Assembly (NCBI GenBank): GCA_028873825.1
Contig: JAPPNM010000123.1
Location: 1-37,395 of the forward strand
DNA from: Gemmatimonadota bacterium
Lineage (GTDB): Bacteria > Gemmatimonadota > Gemmatimonadetes > Longimicrobiales > Gaopeijiaceae
DNA length: 37,395 nucleotides
Reading direction: 5' to 3'
Each line of letters starts with the position of its first letter. Position 1 is the stretch's first letter. Position numbers and translations under genes: made by a program. Positions 24,415-33,467 of the stretch are shown piece by piece. A model generated the notes under the pieces. That model ran no database searches, had not been told where the DNA came from, and saw only the letters and a program-made list of their open reading frames with translations.

Positions 24415-24837
24415 CTACTCCAGTATCTGAAGGGAGATCCTTGTGGCGGCAGCGCTCTGAAGGGCGTCGAGCACATCGACCATGAACCGGTACGGGGCGT
24501 CGGGATGGGTCTTGACCGCCGCGATCAGGTTGGGGTTCTGCGCCACGTCCTGGCGCCAGATCTGCTCCACCTCGCCGGGGCTCACCGTCTGTTCCTGCTC
24601 GCTCTCGCCGCGCCTGATGGTTACAGTCCCGGCCGGGTTGACGAGGATGTGAAGAACGTTCTTCTGGCTGACCTCCTGCTCCTTGGCCTGCTCCGGGAGC
24701 ACGATCGCGAGCCCCTTGTCCTTGGGGAAGGTGGTGGTGACCAGGAAGAAGATGAGAAGCAGGAAGGCGATGTCCGCCATCGACGACGAGGGAATCTCGT
24801 CGGAGATCCTGGACTTCTTGTTGCCGAGAACCGCCAT
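24415..24837 (-). CDS. exbD: ExbD/TolR family biopolymer transport protein (first copy)
   Basis: A 140-aa ExbD/TolR protein. The transmembrane helix SSMADIAFLLLIFFLVTTTF includes the essential Asp and is almost identical to that of the second copy. The periplasmic part is VLHILVNPAGTVTIRRGESE and VKTHPDAPYRFMVDVLDALQSAA. ATG 24837 lies 90 bases after the exbB stop. Two ExbD genes in tandem suggest a mixed ExbD dimer in the motor complex, as inferred for other phyla with paired copies. Confidence 0.93.
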   Translation of the reverse strand: MAVLGNKKSRISDEIPSSSMADIAFLLLIFFLVTTTFPKDKGLAIVLPEQAKEQEVSQKNVLHILVNPAGTVTIRRGESEQEQTVSPGEVEQIWRQDVAQNPNLIAAVKTHPDAPYRFMVDVLDALQSAAATRISLQILE

Positions 24838-24927
24838 TGATGAATCTCCCGGGTTCGGGTCCTCTCTTGGGTTACTTGTACCGCCACGGGTTCCCGGAGG
24901 TTCCTCCGGGCCCGGAGCGCGCAGCCT

Positions 24928-25596
24928 TCAGGACCGGACGCGCAACGTCCCCGCGCGCTCCAGATCCCACGCCAGGTTGAGCACCTTCTGGGTGCTCTCC
25001 TCCATGTCGACGATGATCCTGTCTATCCGGCTCACGAAGAAATTGTAGCCGATGTTGATCGGGATCGCGATGGCGAGTCCCGCCGCCGTGGTCAGCAGCG
25101 CCACCTTGATCCCGCCCGCGACGGTCGAGGGATCCACGTCCCCGGTCGCCTCGATGGAGGCGAACGCGAGGATCATTCCCGCCACGGTCCCCAGGAAGCC
25201 CATCAGCGGCGCCACGTTCGCGATCGTGGCCAGAATCACCAGGCCCCGCTCGAGGAAGCTGAGCTCGATGGAGCCGGTGGTGGAGACGGCCTGCTCCACT
25301 TCGCCCTCGTTGACCTTGAGACTCCGGATCCGCCGCAGCCCGGCGAGGAGGATGGCGGCGGCCGGCCCCGGCGTCGACGCGGCGATCTCGGCCGCCTCGT
25401 CGAGCCGCCCGGCCATCGCCGCCTCCTCCACTTGGTCGATCACCGACGTCGTCTCCCGGCTGGCGACCCAGAGGGTCCAGAACTTCGCAAGGATGACCCC
25501 GAGCCCGACTAGCGAGCAGATGACGAGCGGATACATCATCGCGCCGCCGTCGGCGAAGAGCGTGAGGAATTCGTAGTCCCTGTTCTGTGCGTTCAA
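24928..25596 (-). CDS. exbB: MotA/TolQ/ExbB proton channel family protein
   Basis: A 222-aa ExbB/TolQ-type protein, first gene of the TonB energising operon. Start TTG 25596 (LNAQNRDYEFLTLF) has GGAG six bases upstream and gives the expected short N-terminus before helix 1 (GGAMMYPLVICSLVGLGVILAKFWTL). Helices 2 and 3 are RGLVILATIANVAPLMGFLGTVAGMILAF and the segment VAGGIKVALLTTAAGLAIAIPINIGYNFF, with the conserved Thr and Pro/Gly pattern. It is divergent from cdaA; the 234-base gap between them should hold promoters for both, but no clear -35/-10 pair was recognised. Confidence 0.93.
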   Translation of the reverse strand: MNAQNRDYEFLTLFADGGAMMYPLVICSLVGLGVILAKFWTLWVASRETTSVIDQVEEAAMAGRLDEAAEIAASTPGPAAAILLAGLRRIRSLKVNEGEVEQAVSTTGSIELSFLERGLVILATIANVAPLMGFLGTVAGMILAFASIEATGDVDPSTVAGGIKVALLTTAAGLAIAIPINIGYNFFVSRIDRIIVDMEESTQKVLNLAWDLERAGTLRVRS

Positions 25597-25830
25597 CTGG
25601 TGCTCCGGGGATCGGCAGTGGTGGATGGTCGCGGAACCCGGCCGCAATGTAGGAGGCGGGACCCCGGGCGTCAACGACAATATGCGGTCCCCGTTTCCAC
25701 CGCGCCACCCGGCGGCGCGCGCGGACCGGACCGGGGCGAGCGCCGGGAGCGGCGGCTGCCGTGAGGATCCGGCCACGGACCCGCGGTCGCGGGACTGCGC
25801 GCTCTCGCGCGCTGTTATCGTAATGGGGTC

Positions 25831-26637
25831 ATGAACGATTTCCCGCAGCAGCTGCAGTTTCTCAGGCCGGGATGGAGCGACCTCGTCGAGATCGCCATCG
25901 TCTTCCTTCTCGCCTACCGGCTCCTGCTGCTGATCCGCGAGACCCGGGCCATGCAGATGCTGCTGGGCGTTCTCCTGCTGGCCGGGCTGTACCTGCTGTC
26001 CGTCATTATGGACTTCTCGCTCATTCGCCGGCTCGTCGAGGCCCTGTTCCAGTACGGGGCCATCGCGGCGCTCGTGGTGTTCCAGCCCGAGATGCGCGCG
26101 GCCCTCGCCCGTCTGGGCCAGAGCCGTCTGGTGCGCATGCTGGGATCGAGCCGCGAGGAGCGCATCGTGGAACGGCTCGTGGAGGGAGCCGCGCTGCTGG
26201 CCGGATCGGGCACCGGGGCGATTCTCGCCGTCCAGATGGAGACCGGGCTGCGGGAATACGCGCAGACCGGGAGAAGCGTGCGGGCCGTGCTGTCGCCGGA
26301 ACTTCTGGGGACGATCTTCGCGCCCAGCTCGCCGCTTCACGACGGGGCGGTGATCATCGTGGGCGACACCATACAGGCCGCGGGCGCGATCCTGCCCCTC
26401 ACCCAGAGCCCGCTGAGCGACCGGTCCCTGGGAACGCGCCACCGCGCTGCGATCGGCCTCAGCGAGGAAACGGACGCGTTCGTGATCGTGGTGAGCGAAG
26501 AGACCTCCCGGATCTCGGTGGCCTACCGGGGGAGGATCGAGACCGGCGTGAGCGCCGAACGCCTGCGCGAAATGCTGGAGGCGTCGCTTCCGCGGGCGGC
26601 GGCGGGGCTGGGGACCTCGGCGCTGGAGCCGGCCTGA
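25831..26637 (+). CDS. cdaA: Diadenylate cyclase CdaA
   Basis: A 268-aa membrane diadenylate cyclase that makes c-di-AMP from two ATP. Three N-terminal helices (about residues 18-36, 40-60 and 68-85) precede a DAC domain with the catalytic DGA (171-173, PLHDGAVIIVGD) and RHR (203-205, GTRHRAAIGLSEETDAFVIVVSEE). ATG 25831 has only a weak GGGG upstream. The regulator cdaR and glmM, usual neighbours in Firmicutes, are absent; the gene stands alone and converges on ftsH with 11 bases between stops. Confidence 0.95.
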   Translation: MNDFPQQLQFLRPGWSDLVEIAIVFLLAYRLLLLIRETRAMQMLLGVLLLAGLYLLSVIMDFSLIRRLVEALFQYGAIAALVVFQPEMRAALARLGQSRLVRMLGSSREERIVERLVEGAALLAGSGTGAILAVQMETGLREYAQTGRSVRAVLSPELLGTIFAPSSPLHDGAVIIVGDTIQAAGAILPLTQSPLSDRSLGTRHRAAIGLSEETDAFVIVVSEETSRISVAYRGRIETGVSAERLREMLEASLPRAAAGLGTSALEPA

Positions 26638-26650
26638 GCCGCCCCGGCTC
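26626..26650. terminator. Short hairpin at the cdaA/ftsH convergent junction
   Basis: GAGCCGG (26626-26632) pairs with CCGGCTC (26644-26650) around an 11-base loop, covering both stop codons of the convergent genes. There is no T-run on either strand. A bidirectional terminator is possible but the stem is short. Confidence 0.35.
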
Positions 26651-28640
26651 AACCGGGCGACGGCAGCGGGTCCGGCGTCCCCAACCCGGGCTTGGGCTTC
26701 GACACCGCCCTGGGTTCGGCGCCCGGCAACGGAAGCTGCGGCTGCTCGGACTCGAATTCGCCGGTCAGCGCCGGCAGCGGCTTCCCGTCCAGGAGCAGCC
26801 CGATCTCCTCGCCGTCGAGGGTCTCGCGTTCGAGCAGCGCCGCGGCGAGCTCGTCCAGGAGATCGCGGTTCGCCTCCAGGATCTCGCGGGCGCGGGCGTG
26901 GGCGGCGTCCAGCAGGTGCTTGACCTCCTCGTCCACCTGCCTGGCCGTGTACTCGGAGACCTCCCGCCGCTGCACCAGCTCGCGGCCCAGGAACACTTCC
27001 TGGTCTGAGTCGCCCACGGCCATGAGGCCGATCCGGTTCGACATGCCGAACCGCGTGACCATGCGCCGGGCCATGCCGGTGGCGCGCTCGATGTCGTTGC
27101 CCGCCCCGGTAGTGACCTTCTCGGGGCCGAAGGCCAGCTCCTCCGCGACGCGTCCGCCGAAGAGCATGGCGAGCTGGCCGGTCATCCAGTCCCGGGTGTA
27201 CGAGTGCCGGTCCTCCTCCGGCAGCGCCGCGGTGAGCCCCATCGCGCGTCCCCGGGGCACGATCGTGACCTTGTGGACCGGGTCGAGGCCCGGGATCTTG
27301 ACGCCGATGACGACGTGCCCGGCCTCGTGATAGGCCGTCAGCTTCCGCTCGGAGTCGGTCAGCACCATGCTGCGCCGCTCGGCGCCCAGCATCACCTTGT
27401 CCTTGGCCTGCTCGAAGTCGTCCATTCCGACCCGGTCGACCCCGCGGCGCGCGGCGAAGAGGGCCGCCTCGTTGCAGATGTTCGACAGGTCGGCGCCGCT
27501 CAGCCCCGGCGTGCCCCGCGCGATCAGCGAGAGCTCCACGTCCTCCTCCAGCGGCAGCTTCCCGGCGTGGACCCGCAGGATCCCCTCCCTGCCCTTCACG
27601 TCGGGCAGGTCCACCACCACCTGGCGGTCGAAGCGGCCGGGACGCAGGAGGGCCGGATCGAGCACGTCCGGGCGGTTGGTGGCGGCGAGCAGGATGACAC
27701 CCTCGTTGGCCTCGAAGCCGTCCATCTCCACGAGCAGGGCGTTCAGCGTCTGCTCCCGCTCGTCGTGGCCGCCCCCGAGCCCGGCGCCCCGGTGACGCCC
27801 CACCGCGTCGATTTCGTCCACGAAGATGATGCACGGCGCGTGGGCCTTGCCCTGCTCGAAGAGGTCCCGCACCCGCGACGCCCCCACGCCCACGAACATC
27901 TCGACGAAGTCCGAGCCGGACATCTGGAAGAAGGGCCGCGCCGCCTCGCCGGCCACCGCGCGGGCCAGCAGCGTCTTGCCGGTGCCGGGAGGCCCGACCA
28001 GGAGAACCCCCTTGGGAAGGCGCCCTCCCAGCCGCGAGAACCGCGGCGGATCCTTGAGGAACTCGATTATCTCCTCCAGCTCCAGCTTGGCCTCCTCGGC
28101 GCCGGCGACATCGGCGAAGGTGACCTGGGGCGTGTCCGGGCTGATGAGCCTGGCGCGCGAGCGCCCGAACTGGAAGGCCCGGTTCCCCCCGGCCTGCATG
28201 GAGCGCAGAATCCAGAGCCAGAAGACGATGATGAGAAGCCAGGGGAGGAAGGTCCCGACGACCGGTAGCCACCCCGCCGGCTTTGGCCTGGCGTCGACCT
28301 CCACCTGCCGCTCCCGGAGCCGCTCGGCCAGGTCCGGCGCCGCCCCGGGGACGATGTTGGTGGCGAACTCGTTGACGTTGGCTTCCCCGACCTCGACCGT
28401 ATTGCGGAATTCGCCCCTGACCTCCGATTCGCCGAAGAAGGTGACCTCGAGGATGTTGTCCCGCTCGAGCTGCCTGTAGAGCTCCGACGGGCTGATCCTG
28501 CCCTGGGAGCGCTCGCCGCCGCGCACGAACTGGAACGCCAGCATCGACATGAGAGCCAGCAGCAGCCAGAAGGAGGCCGTGCGCGAGACCCGCTTCAGCT
28601 TCTTCGGAGGTTCGCCCGGTTGGGGATTCTTCTCGGACAT
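26649..28640 (-). CDS. ftsH: ATP-dependent zinc metalloprotease FtsH
   Basis: A 663-aa membrane-anchored AAA+ protease that degrades misfolded and regulatory membrane and cytoplasmic proteins as a hexamer. Two transmembrane helices (about 22-39 and 124-145) flank a periplasmic domain. Walker A is GPPGTGKT (216-223), Walker B is [10 protein letters not shown] (271-280), the arginine-finger region is RPGRFDRQ, and the zinc motif is HEAGH (438-442). ATG 28640. It closes the tilS-hpt-ftsH block, a classic bacterial gene order, 41 bases after hpt. Confidence 0.97.
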   Translation of the reverse strand: MSEKNPQPGEPPKKLKRVSRTASFWLLLALMSMLAFQFVRGGERSQGRISPSELYRQLERDNILEVTFFGESEVRGEFRNTVEVGEANVNEFATNIVPGAAPDLAERLRERQVEVDARPKPAGWLPVVGTFLPWLLIIVFWLWILRSMQAGGNRAFQFGRSRARLISPDTPQVTFADVAGAEEAKLELEEIIEFLKDPPRFSRLGGRLPKGVLLVGPPGTGKTLLARAVAGEAARPFFQMSGSDFVEMFVGVGASRVRDLFEQGKAHAPCIIFVDEIDAVGRHRGAGLGGGHDEREQTLNALLVEMDGFEANEGVILLAATNRPDVLDPALLRPGRFDRQVVVDLPDVKGREGILRVHAGKLPLEEDVELSLIARGTPGLSGADLSNICNEAALFAARRGVDRVGMDDFEQAKDKVMLGAERRSMVLTDSERKLTAYHEAGHVVIGVKIPGLDPVHKVTIVPRGRAMGLTAALPEEDRHSYTRDWMTGQLAMLFGGRVAEELAFGPEKVTTGAGNDIERATGMARRMVTRFGMSNRIGLMAVGDSDQEVFLGRELVQRREVSEYTARQVDEEVKHLLDAAHARAREILEANRDLLDELAAALLERETLDGEEIGLLLDGKPLPALTGEFESEQPQLPLPGAEPRAVSKPKPGLGTPDPLPSPG

Positions 28641-28681
28641 CGCAGTCTCTTCGCCTGTGTCGCCGTCTGGGCCCGGCCTCG

Positions 28682-29230
28682 TCAGAGCGAGCCGATATAG
28701 GGAAGGTGCCTAAAGTCCTCCCCGAAATCCAACCCGTATCCGACCAGAAACTCCTCCGGCGCCTCGAAACCGACCCAGCGGGCGTCCTTCCCGAGCCGGA
28801 CCCGGCGCTTGTGCAGGAGCGTGCAGATCTCGAGGCTCGCGGGATTCCTCCCCAGCAAGGGGGGAATGACGCGGCGAAGCGTGTTCCCGCTGTCGATGAT
28901 GTCCTCCACGAGGAGCACGTTGCGTCCGGCGACCGAGGTCCTCGGGTTGTACAGGAGCCTCACGTCGCCGCTGCTGGCGAGCCGCTTCCCGTAGCTGGCC
29001 GCAACCAGGAAGTCGACGTGCAGGGGAATGGAAATCTCCCGCACCAGGTCGGCGACGAAGATGAACGACCCCTTCAGCATGCCGAGGACCAGCACACAGT
29101 CCTCCGGGCCGTACGCGCCGGCGATCTCGCGGCCCAGCTCCGTGACGCGCCGGCGAATGTCGTCGGCCGTGTAGACGACGCGCCGCAGCCGGCGCCTTCC
29201 CCACCCGGGGCCGCTTTCCCCGGCGGTCAT
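28682..29230 (-). CDS. hpt: Hypoxanthine phosphoribosyltransferase
   Basis: A 182-aa type I phosphoribosyltransferase for hypoxanthine/guanine salvage. LGMLKGSFIFVADLVREI is the conserved N-terminal segment, VDFLVAASYGK the flexible loop, VLLVEDIIDSGNTL the PRPP loop, and FLVGYGLDFGEDFRHLPYIGSL the C-terminal signature. ATG 29230 overlaps the tilS stop (ATGA). The order tilS-hpt-ftsH is conserved across many bacteria and supports the call. Confidence 0.96.
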   Translation of the reverse strand: MTAGESGPGWGRRRLRRVVYTADDIRRRVTELGREIAGAYGPEDCVLVLGMLKGSFIFVADLVREISIPLHVDFLVAASYGKRLASSGDVRLLYNPRTSVAGRNVLLVEDIIDSGNTLRRVIPPLLGRNPASLEICTLLHKRRVRLGKDARWVGFEAPEEFLVGYGLDFGEDFRHLPYIGSL

Positions 29231-30204
29231 CGCGCTCTCTCCGCCGGGAGGAAGCGCACGGATCCGCGCGAGTGCGACACGGTGACGCCGCCCGCAAGGG
29301 TGACGCTCCTGCCGCTTCGGGACTCGCGCACGAAGCGCAGCAGGTCCGCGCTGGCGGCGCGACCCGGCCGGCCCCCCAGCCTCGCGGCGGCCCGGCGGAG
29401 CAGGGCGATCAGGACCGGATCCGGGAGGGCGGCCAGCGTCTCGCGACCGAAGGAGAAGCCGGATCCGGAACCCGGGGGCGCCGCCAGCGCCTCGATTCGC
29501 TCGTCGAGGAGCAGCTCGAGCGCGGCCGATTCCGCACGGCTGGTTTCGGCCAGGGAGACGAGCGCCCCCGCCGCCCCGGGGACCGCGGCCTCCAGCGAAG
29601 GAAGGATCTCGTGGCGGAGGCGGTTGCGCGTCCAGCGCGGGTCCCGGTTGGAGGGGTCCCGGCGGTGGGAAACGCCGTGCGCGGCCGCGTACGCCTCCAG
29701 CTCGCGGCGCCGGAAGGGGAGCAGCGGGCGCACGATCGAAGGAGACCGCCCCGGCAGGATCCCCGCCAGGCCGCGCGGTCCGCTCCCCCGCGCGATCCGG
29801 AATAGAACCGTCTCGGCCTGGTCGTCGGCCGTGTGCGCGGTCATGACCACCGTCCCGCGGCCCAGCTCCCGCGCCACGTCCGCGAAGAAGGCGTAGCGCA
29901 GCTCCCTTCCCTCCGCCTCGGTGCGCACCGGTGCGGGTGCGGCGCGCCCGTGGTAAGGCACGCCCCACTCCTCGCACACTCCGGCGAGCCACGCGGCGTC
30001 GGCACCGCTCTCCGCGCGCATGCGGTGGTCGACGTGGGCGGCGTGGAGGGGGAGAGGCGGGGTCCCGCCGCCGAAGCGCAGCAGGTGCAGCAGCGTCATC
30101 GAGTCGAGCCCGCCCGAGACGGCGACCACCGCCGAGGTCGCGCCGTCCAGCCGGCCGGAGCCCCGCAGGTGGGCGCGAAAGCGCGCGGCGAGGCCGGCGC
30201 TCAT
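29227..30204 (-). CDS. tilS: tRNA(Ile)-lysidine synthase TilS
   Basis: A 325-aa N-type ATP pyrophosphatase that puts lysidine at C34 of tRNA-Ile(CAU), changing its identity and codon reading from AUG to AUA. The P-loop is VAVSGGLDSMTLLHLL (SGGLDS at 30-35). Other family marks are HAAHVDHRMR, TAHTADDQAETVLFRIARGSG, RPLLPFRRRELEAYA and DPSNRDPRWTRNRLRHEILP. The C-terminal extension is short. ATG 30204 overlaps the GDPD stop and its own stop overlaps hpt, so all three should be translationally coupled. Confidence 0.95.
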   Translation of the reverse strand: MSAGLAARFRAHLRGSGRLDGATSAVVAVSGGLDSMTLLHLLRFGGGTPPLPLHAAHVDHRMRAESGADAAWLAGVCEEWGVPYHGRAAPAPVRTEAEGRELRYAFFADVARELGRGTVVMTAHTADDQAETVLFRIARGSGPRGLAGILPGRSPSIVRPLLPFRRRELEAYAAAHGVSHRRDPSNRDPRWTRNRLRHEILPSLEAAVPGAAGALVSLAETSRAESAALELLLDERIEALAAPPGSGSGFSFGRETLAALPDPVLIALLRRAAARLGGRPGRAASADLLRFVRESRSGRSVTLAGGVTVSHSRGSVRFLPAERAR

Positions 30205-31034
30205 CGCCGCGCCGGGGGCGGGGGACGCCCGGCCACCTCCGTGAGCACGTCGGCCAGCAGATCGGGTCGGTCGGTCTGGATGCCGTCGACGCCCCACTCC
30301 AGCAGGCGGCGCATGTCGTCCGGCTCGTCCACGGTCCACACGTGCACCGGGATGTTCGCCCGGTGCGCCGCCCGCACGAAGGCCGGCGTCACCACCCTCC
30401 AGCGCCCCGACCGTTCCGGGACCTGGAACGCGTCGGCGGCCGGGACGTGCCAGCGTCCGATCCCGGGAACCCGGTGCAGCAGCCAGAACGACAGCACCTG
30501 TTCGCGGGACGCGCCCCACGGTCCCCCATACCCCCGGGCGCCGGCCCGGGTGCGCTCGAACTCCGCCCCGATGAGGACCCGGTGCTCGGCGCCGCGGGAC
30601 CGTATCACCTCCACAAGCGGCCCCGCGGCCTCCGGCGCCTTGGGTTCCACCATGATGCGCATGCCGGGGAACTCGTCCAGCAGCTCCGAAAAGAGCGGGA
30701 GCCGGATTCCCCGGGCGCGCCAGGGAAAGCCGCCTTCCGCATCCCGGAAGCGGTACCCGGCGTCCAGTTCCCGGGCCCGCTCCCACCTGATCTCGCGGAT
30801 CGGTCCGGCTCCGTCGGTGGTCCGGTCGACCGTCTCGTCGTGAAGGACGACGACCTTCCCGTCCGCGGTCAGCCGCACATCCGTCTCGAGCATGTCCGCG
30901 TCCCAGTCGTCGATCGCGCGCCGGAACGCGGCAAGTGTGTTCTCGGGGGCCAGGCCCGCACCGCCTCGGTGGGCCGCCAGAACGGGAGCCCCGCCGCAGA
31001 AGGGATGGCCCGGACGGGGCCTGCCGAACGCCAC
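30201..31034 (-). CDS. Glycerophosphodiester phosphodiesterase
   Basis: A 277-aa GDPD-family protein that hydrolyses glycerophosphodiesters to glycerol-3-phosphate and an alcohol. AAHRGGAGLAPENTLAAF has the catalytic His and PENT; ETDVRLTADGKVVVLHDETVDRTTDG has the metal-binding E-x-D and second His. VHVWTVDEPDDMRRLLEWGVDGIQTDRP is the C-terminal signature. No signal peptide, so it is probably cytoplasmic. It lies 15 bases after the S46 peptidase gene and overlaps tilS. Confidence 0.94.
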   Translation of the reverse strand: MAFGRPRPGHPFCGGAPVLAAHRGGAGLAPENTLAAFRRAIDDWDADMLETDVRLTADGKVVVLHDETVDRTTDGAGPIREIRWERARELDAGYRFRDAEGGFPWRARGIRLPLFSELLDEFPGMRIMVEPKAPEAAGPLVEVIRSRGAEHRVLIGAEFERTRAGARGYGGPWGASREQVLSFWLLHRVPGIGRWHVPAADAFQVPERSGRWRVVTPAFVRAAHRANIPVHVWTVDEPDDMRRLLEWGVDGIQTDRPDLLADVLTEVAGRPPPPARR

Positions 31035-31049
31035 GGACCGGCGCGGACC

Positions 31050-33260
31050 TCAGCGACTCCCCTCCCCGGTCAGCTCCTCGACGATTCGGGCGGCTCCGTA
31101 GACGTCCTCCAGCGCCTCCAGGATTCCCCGAACGTCCACCGCCACCGAGCGATTCAGCTCCGGCATGTAGATGTAGTCACCGGGCAGGCTCTGGATGTTG
31201 CCGTCGAAGAGAAGCCCCACCACCTCCAGGTCGCGATTCACCACCGGGGAGCCCGAGTTCCCGCCGATGACGTCGCCGGTGCTTACGAAGTTGAGTGGCG
31301 TGGACAGGTCGAAATCGGGAGAGGGGTTCGTCCAGCGCGCCGGGAGCGCCCACTCCTCGGAGCCGGGGTTGGAGTAGTGGCGGTCGTAGAGGCCGTAGAA
31401 GGTCGTGTGGGCGGGGGCTACGGTGCCGTTGTACGGGAATCCCTTGACGACGCCGTCGGCGAGGCGGAGCGAGAAGGTGGCGTCGGGCGGGATCCGGGTC
31501 CCGTCGATCTCGAAGCGGGCGCGGCCGAGACGGGCTGCGATCGCCTCCTCCTCCGGACCCACCGAGGACATGACTCCCCGGAACGGCCGGAAGCGCCCCA
31601 GCAGGCCCTGGACGAAGGCGACGGCCGGATCCGGGGCCGAGTCCGGCGTTTCTCCCGCCACCGCGTCGACCGCGCTCGCGGAGTCGGCCATCGCCGAAGT
31701 CTCCATGAGCGCCGCGGCGGCCTCCGCGGCGCCGCGCCCGCCGAGGAGCTCGGCGACCGAGGGATCGTCCGCGCCGAAGGCGTCGACCAGATCCTGCATG
31801 CGGGCCCGCAGGAACGCCTCGTCGAGTTCGCGCGGCCGGTTCGCGATCCCCTTCAGCCCGTCGAGGATTTCCTCCAGCTCCTCCGCGGAGGCGCCCTGCT
31901 GCTGAGCGTTCCGGTACGGGAGGGCGGCGAGCGTGCGCAGAATCAGCGCCGACTCGTAGTTGGGATTGCCCAGCACCGCAAAGGCGCGGACTTCGGCCTC
32001 CACTTCGTATTTCCTCGCCTGCAGTTCGGCCATCCGGTCGAAGAGCGGCAGATGTTCGGCGGCAAGGGACGAGTCGGCCCGGAGCGACTCCCGGAAGTCG
32101 CGCTCGGCCGCCGCCCGGCGCGCGATGATGTAGGGGTCCCGGAGCCCGCCCAACATGCCCGTGTACGCCTTCTGGGCGTTGAGAAGGCTGAAGACCGAGT
32201 TTCGGATCTCGTCGACGCCGGACTCGTCCTCGCGGCCATCGAGGTATCCTTCGATAGCTTCGATCCGCGAACCGAGAAACGACAGCAGCGCGGGCATTTC
32301 CACGTCGCGGCGGTATTTCAGCTCCGCGACCGTCTGCAGTCGCGACGTGCTTCCCGGATTGCCGAGGATGAAGACCAGGTCCCCCGCCGCGGTCCCGGTC
32401 TCGCTCCAGCGGAAGTGGTCGTCCGTCGCGAGAGGCTCGCCGTCGTCGCCGTATAGCCGGAAGAAGGCGAAGTCCAGCGAGTAGCGGGGGTAGGTGAAGT
32501 TGTCGGGATCGCCGCCGAAGTAGCCGATCTGAAGCTCCGGGGCCATCACCAGCCTGGCGTGCGTGTAGCGCCGGAAGACGTAGGCCGAATACAGGCCGCC
32601 GTTGTAGAGCGAGACCACCTCGACCTCGATCCCGGCGTCCTCGCCGCCGCGCTCCTCCCGGATCCGCTCGCCCACCGCCTCGGTGAGGCTGTCGCGCAAC
32701 GCGCTCCGGGCCTGGGCGTCGGCCGCCGCGTCGACCGCGTCGCGGATCTCGGCGGTGACGTCCAGGATGTCTACGAGCTGGTCGGCTTCGAAGTCCTCGA
32801 CCGCGCGCTCCTCCGCGAGGGTGGCTGCGTAGAAGCCCTCGTCGAGGAGGTTCTCGTCGTCGGCGGCCACCTGGGTGACGAAGTCGCGGGCGCAGTGGTG
32901 GTTGGTGAGGACCAGGCCGCGGGGCGAGACCAGGGAGGCCGAGCACCCGGGGATCCTGAGTGCGCCCAGGCGGGCCCGCGCGTACCAGTCGTCGCCGGGC
33001 GAGAAGTCGTAGGTGGACTGCAGGTATTCGGTGGGGGGCGCGTCGAAGGTCCACATCTTGCCGTTGTCGAAGGCGCCGGCCCGCACGGTGTCGAAGGGGG
33101 CGGGGGGAGCGGGCGGGGCGTCCGGCGGCTCGGATTCGGCGGCCGGGGCGCCGGGCTCCTCGGCCGGGGCGGGCGCCGGCGCCGGAGCGGGGGCGGGCGT
33201 CGCGCAGGCCGCAAGGGCGGCGAGCAGGGGGAGGAGGGCCGGAGTCGGGTGCAGGCGCAT
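31050..33260 (-). CDS. S46 family dipeptidyl-peptidase lipoprotein, DPP7-like
   Basis: A 736-aa serine peptidase that releases N-terminal dipeptides in the periplasm or at the surface. ATG 33260 opens MRLHPTPALLPLLAALAAC, a lipoprotein signal with Cys19, then a Pro/Ala linker. The chymotrypsin-like fold is shown by GLVLTNHHCARDF (catalytic His near 121) and GGNSGSPVVN (Ser near 669); YFGGDPDNFTYPRYSLDFAFFRLY and FVFILGNPGST-like segments are typical of S46. Eighteen residues after the Ser is Gly, as in DPP7 (hydrophobic P1), not the Arg of DPP11 (acidic P1). First gene of the operon running to ftsH; divergent from nfo. Confidence 0.94.
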   Translation of the reverse strand: MRLHPTPALLPLLAALAACATPAPAPAPAPAPAEEPGAPAAESEPPDAPPAPPAPFDTVRAGAFDNGKMWTFDAPPTEYLQSTYDFSPGDDWYARARLGALRIPGCSASLVSPRGLVLTNHHCARDFVTQVAADDENLLDEGFYAATLAEERAVEDFEADQLVDILDVTAEIRDAVDAAADAQARSALRDSLTEAVGERIREERGGEDAGIEVEVVSLYNGGLYSAYVFRRYTHARLVMAPELQIGYFGGDPDNFTYPRYSLDFAFFRLYGDDGEPLATDDHFRWSETGTAAGDLVFILGNPGSTSRLQTVAELKYRRDVEMPALLSFLGSRIEAIEGYLDGREDESGVDEIRNSVFSLLNAQKAYTGMLGGLRDPYIIARRAAAERDFRESLRADSSLAAEHLPLFDRMAELQARKYEVEAEVRAFAVLGNPNYESALILRTLAALPYRNAQQQGASAEELEEILDGLKGIANRPRELDEAFLRARMQDLVDAFGADDPSVAELLGGRGAAEAAAALMETSAMADSASAVDAVAGETPDSAPDPAVAFVQGLLGRFRPFRGVMSSVGPEEEAIAARLGRARFEIDGTRIPPDATFSLRLADGVVKGFPYNGTVAPAHTTFYGLYDRHYSNPGSEEWALPARWTNPSPDFDLSTPLNFVSTGDVIGGNSGSPVVNRDLEVVGLLFDGNIQSLPGDYIYMPELNRSVAVDVRGILEALEDVYGAARIVEELTGEGSR

Positions 33261-33467
33261 CGGGCGGGTCCTTTTGCGGTTCGGCGAGGATGGCGTGGCT
33301 GGGAAGCCGTGCGAGGTGGTGGGAAAGGTCGAGTGGGCGCCGAACATCGGCAAGGGGGAGGCGGCGTCCCAAGGGCGGCGTCCGACGATGAGCCGAGCGC
33401 GTACGGGCGGAAGGGCCGAAGCCGCCCCGGTTGCACCCGGGCGCGGCCGGATCGAGTTTGTGCAATC

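Noticed and set aside
25797-25812. GCGCGC-TCTC-GCGCGC inverted repeat upstream of cdaA
   Set aside because: Simple alternating GC symmetry is frequent by chance at this composition; no supporting promoter context.
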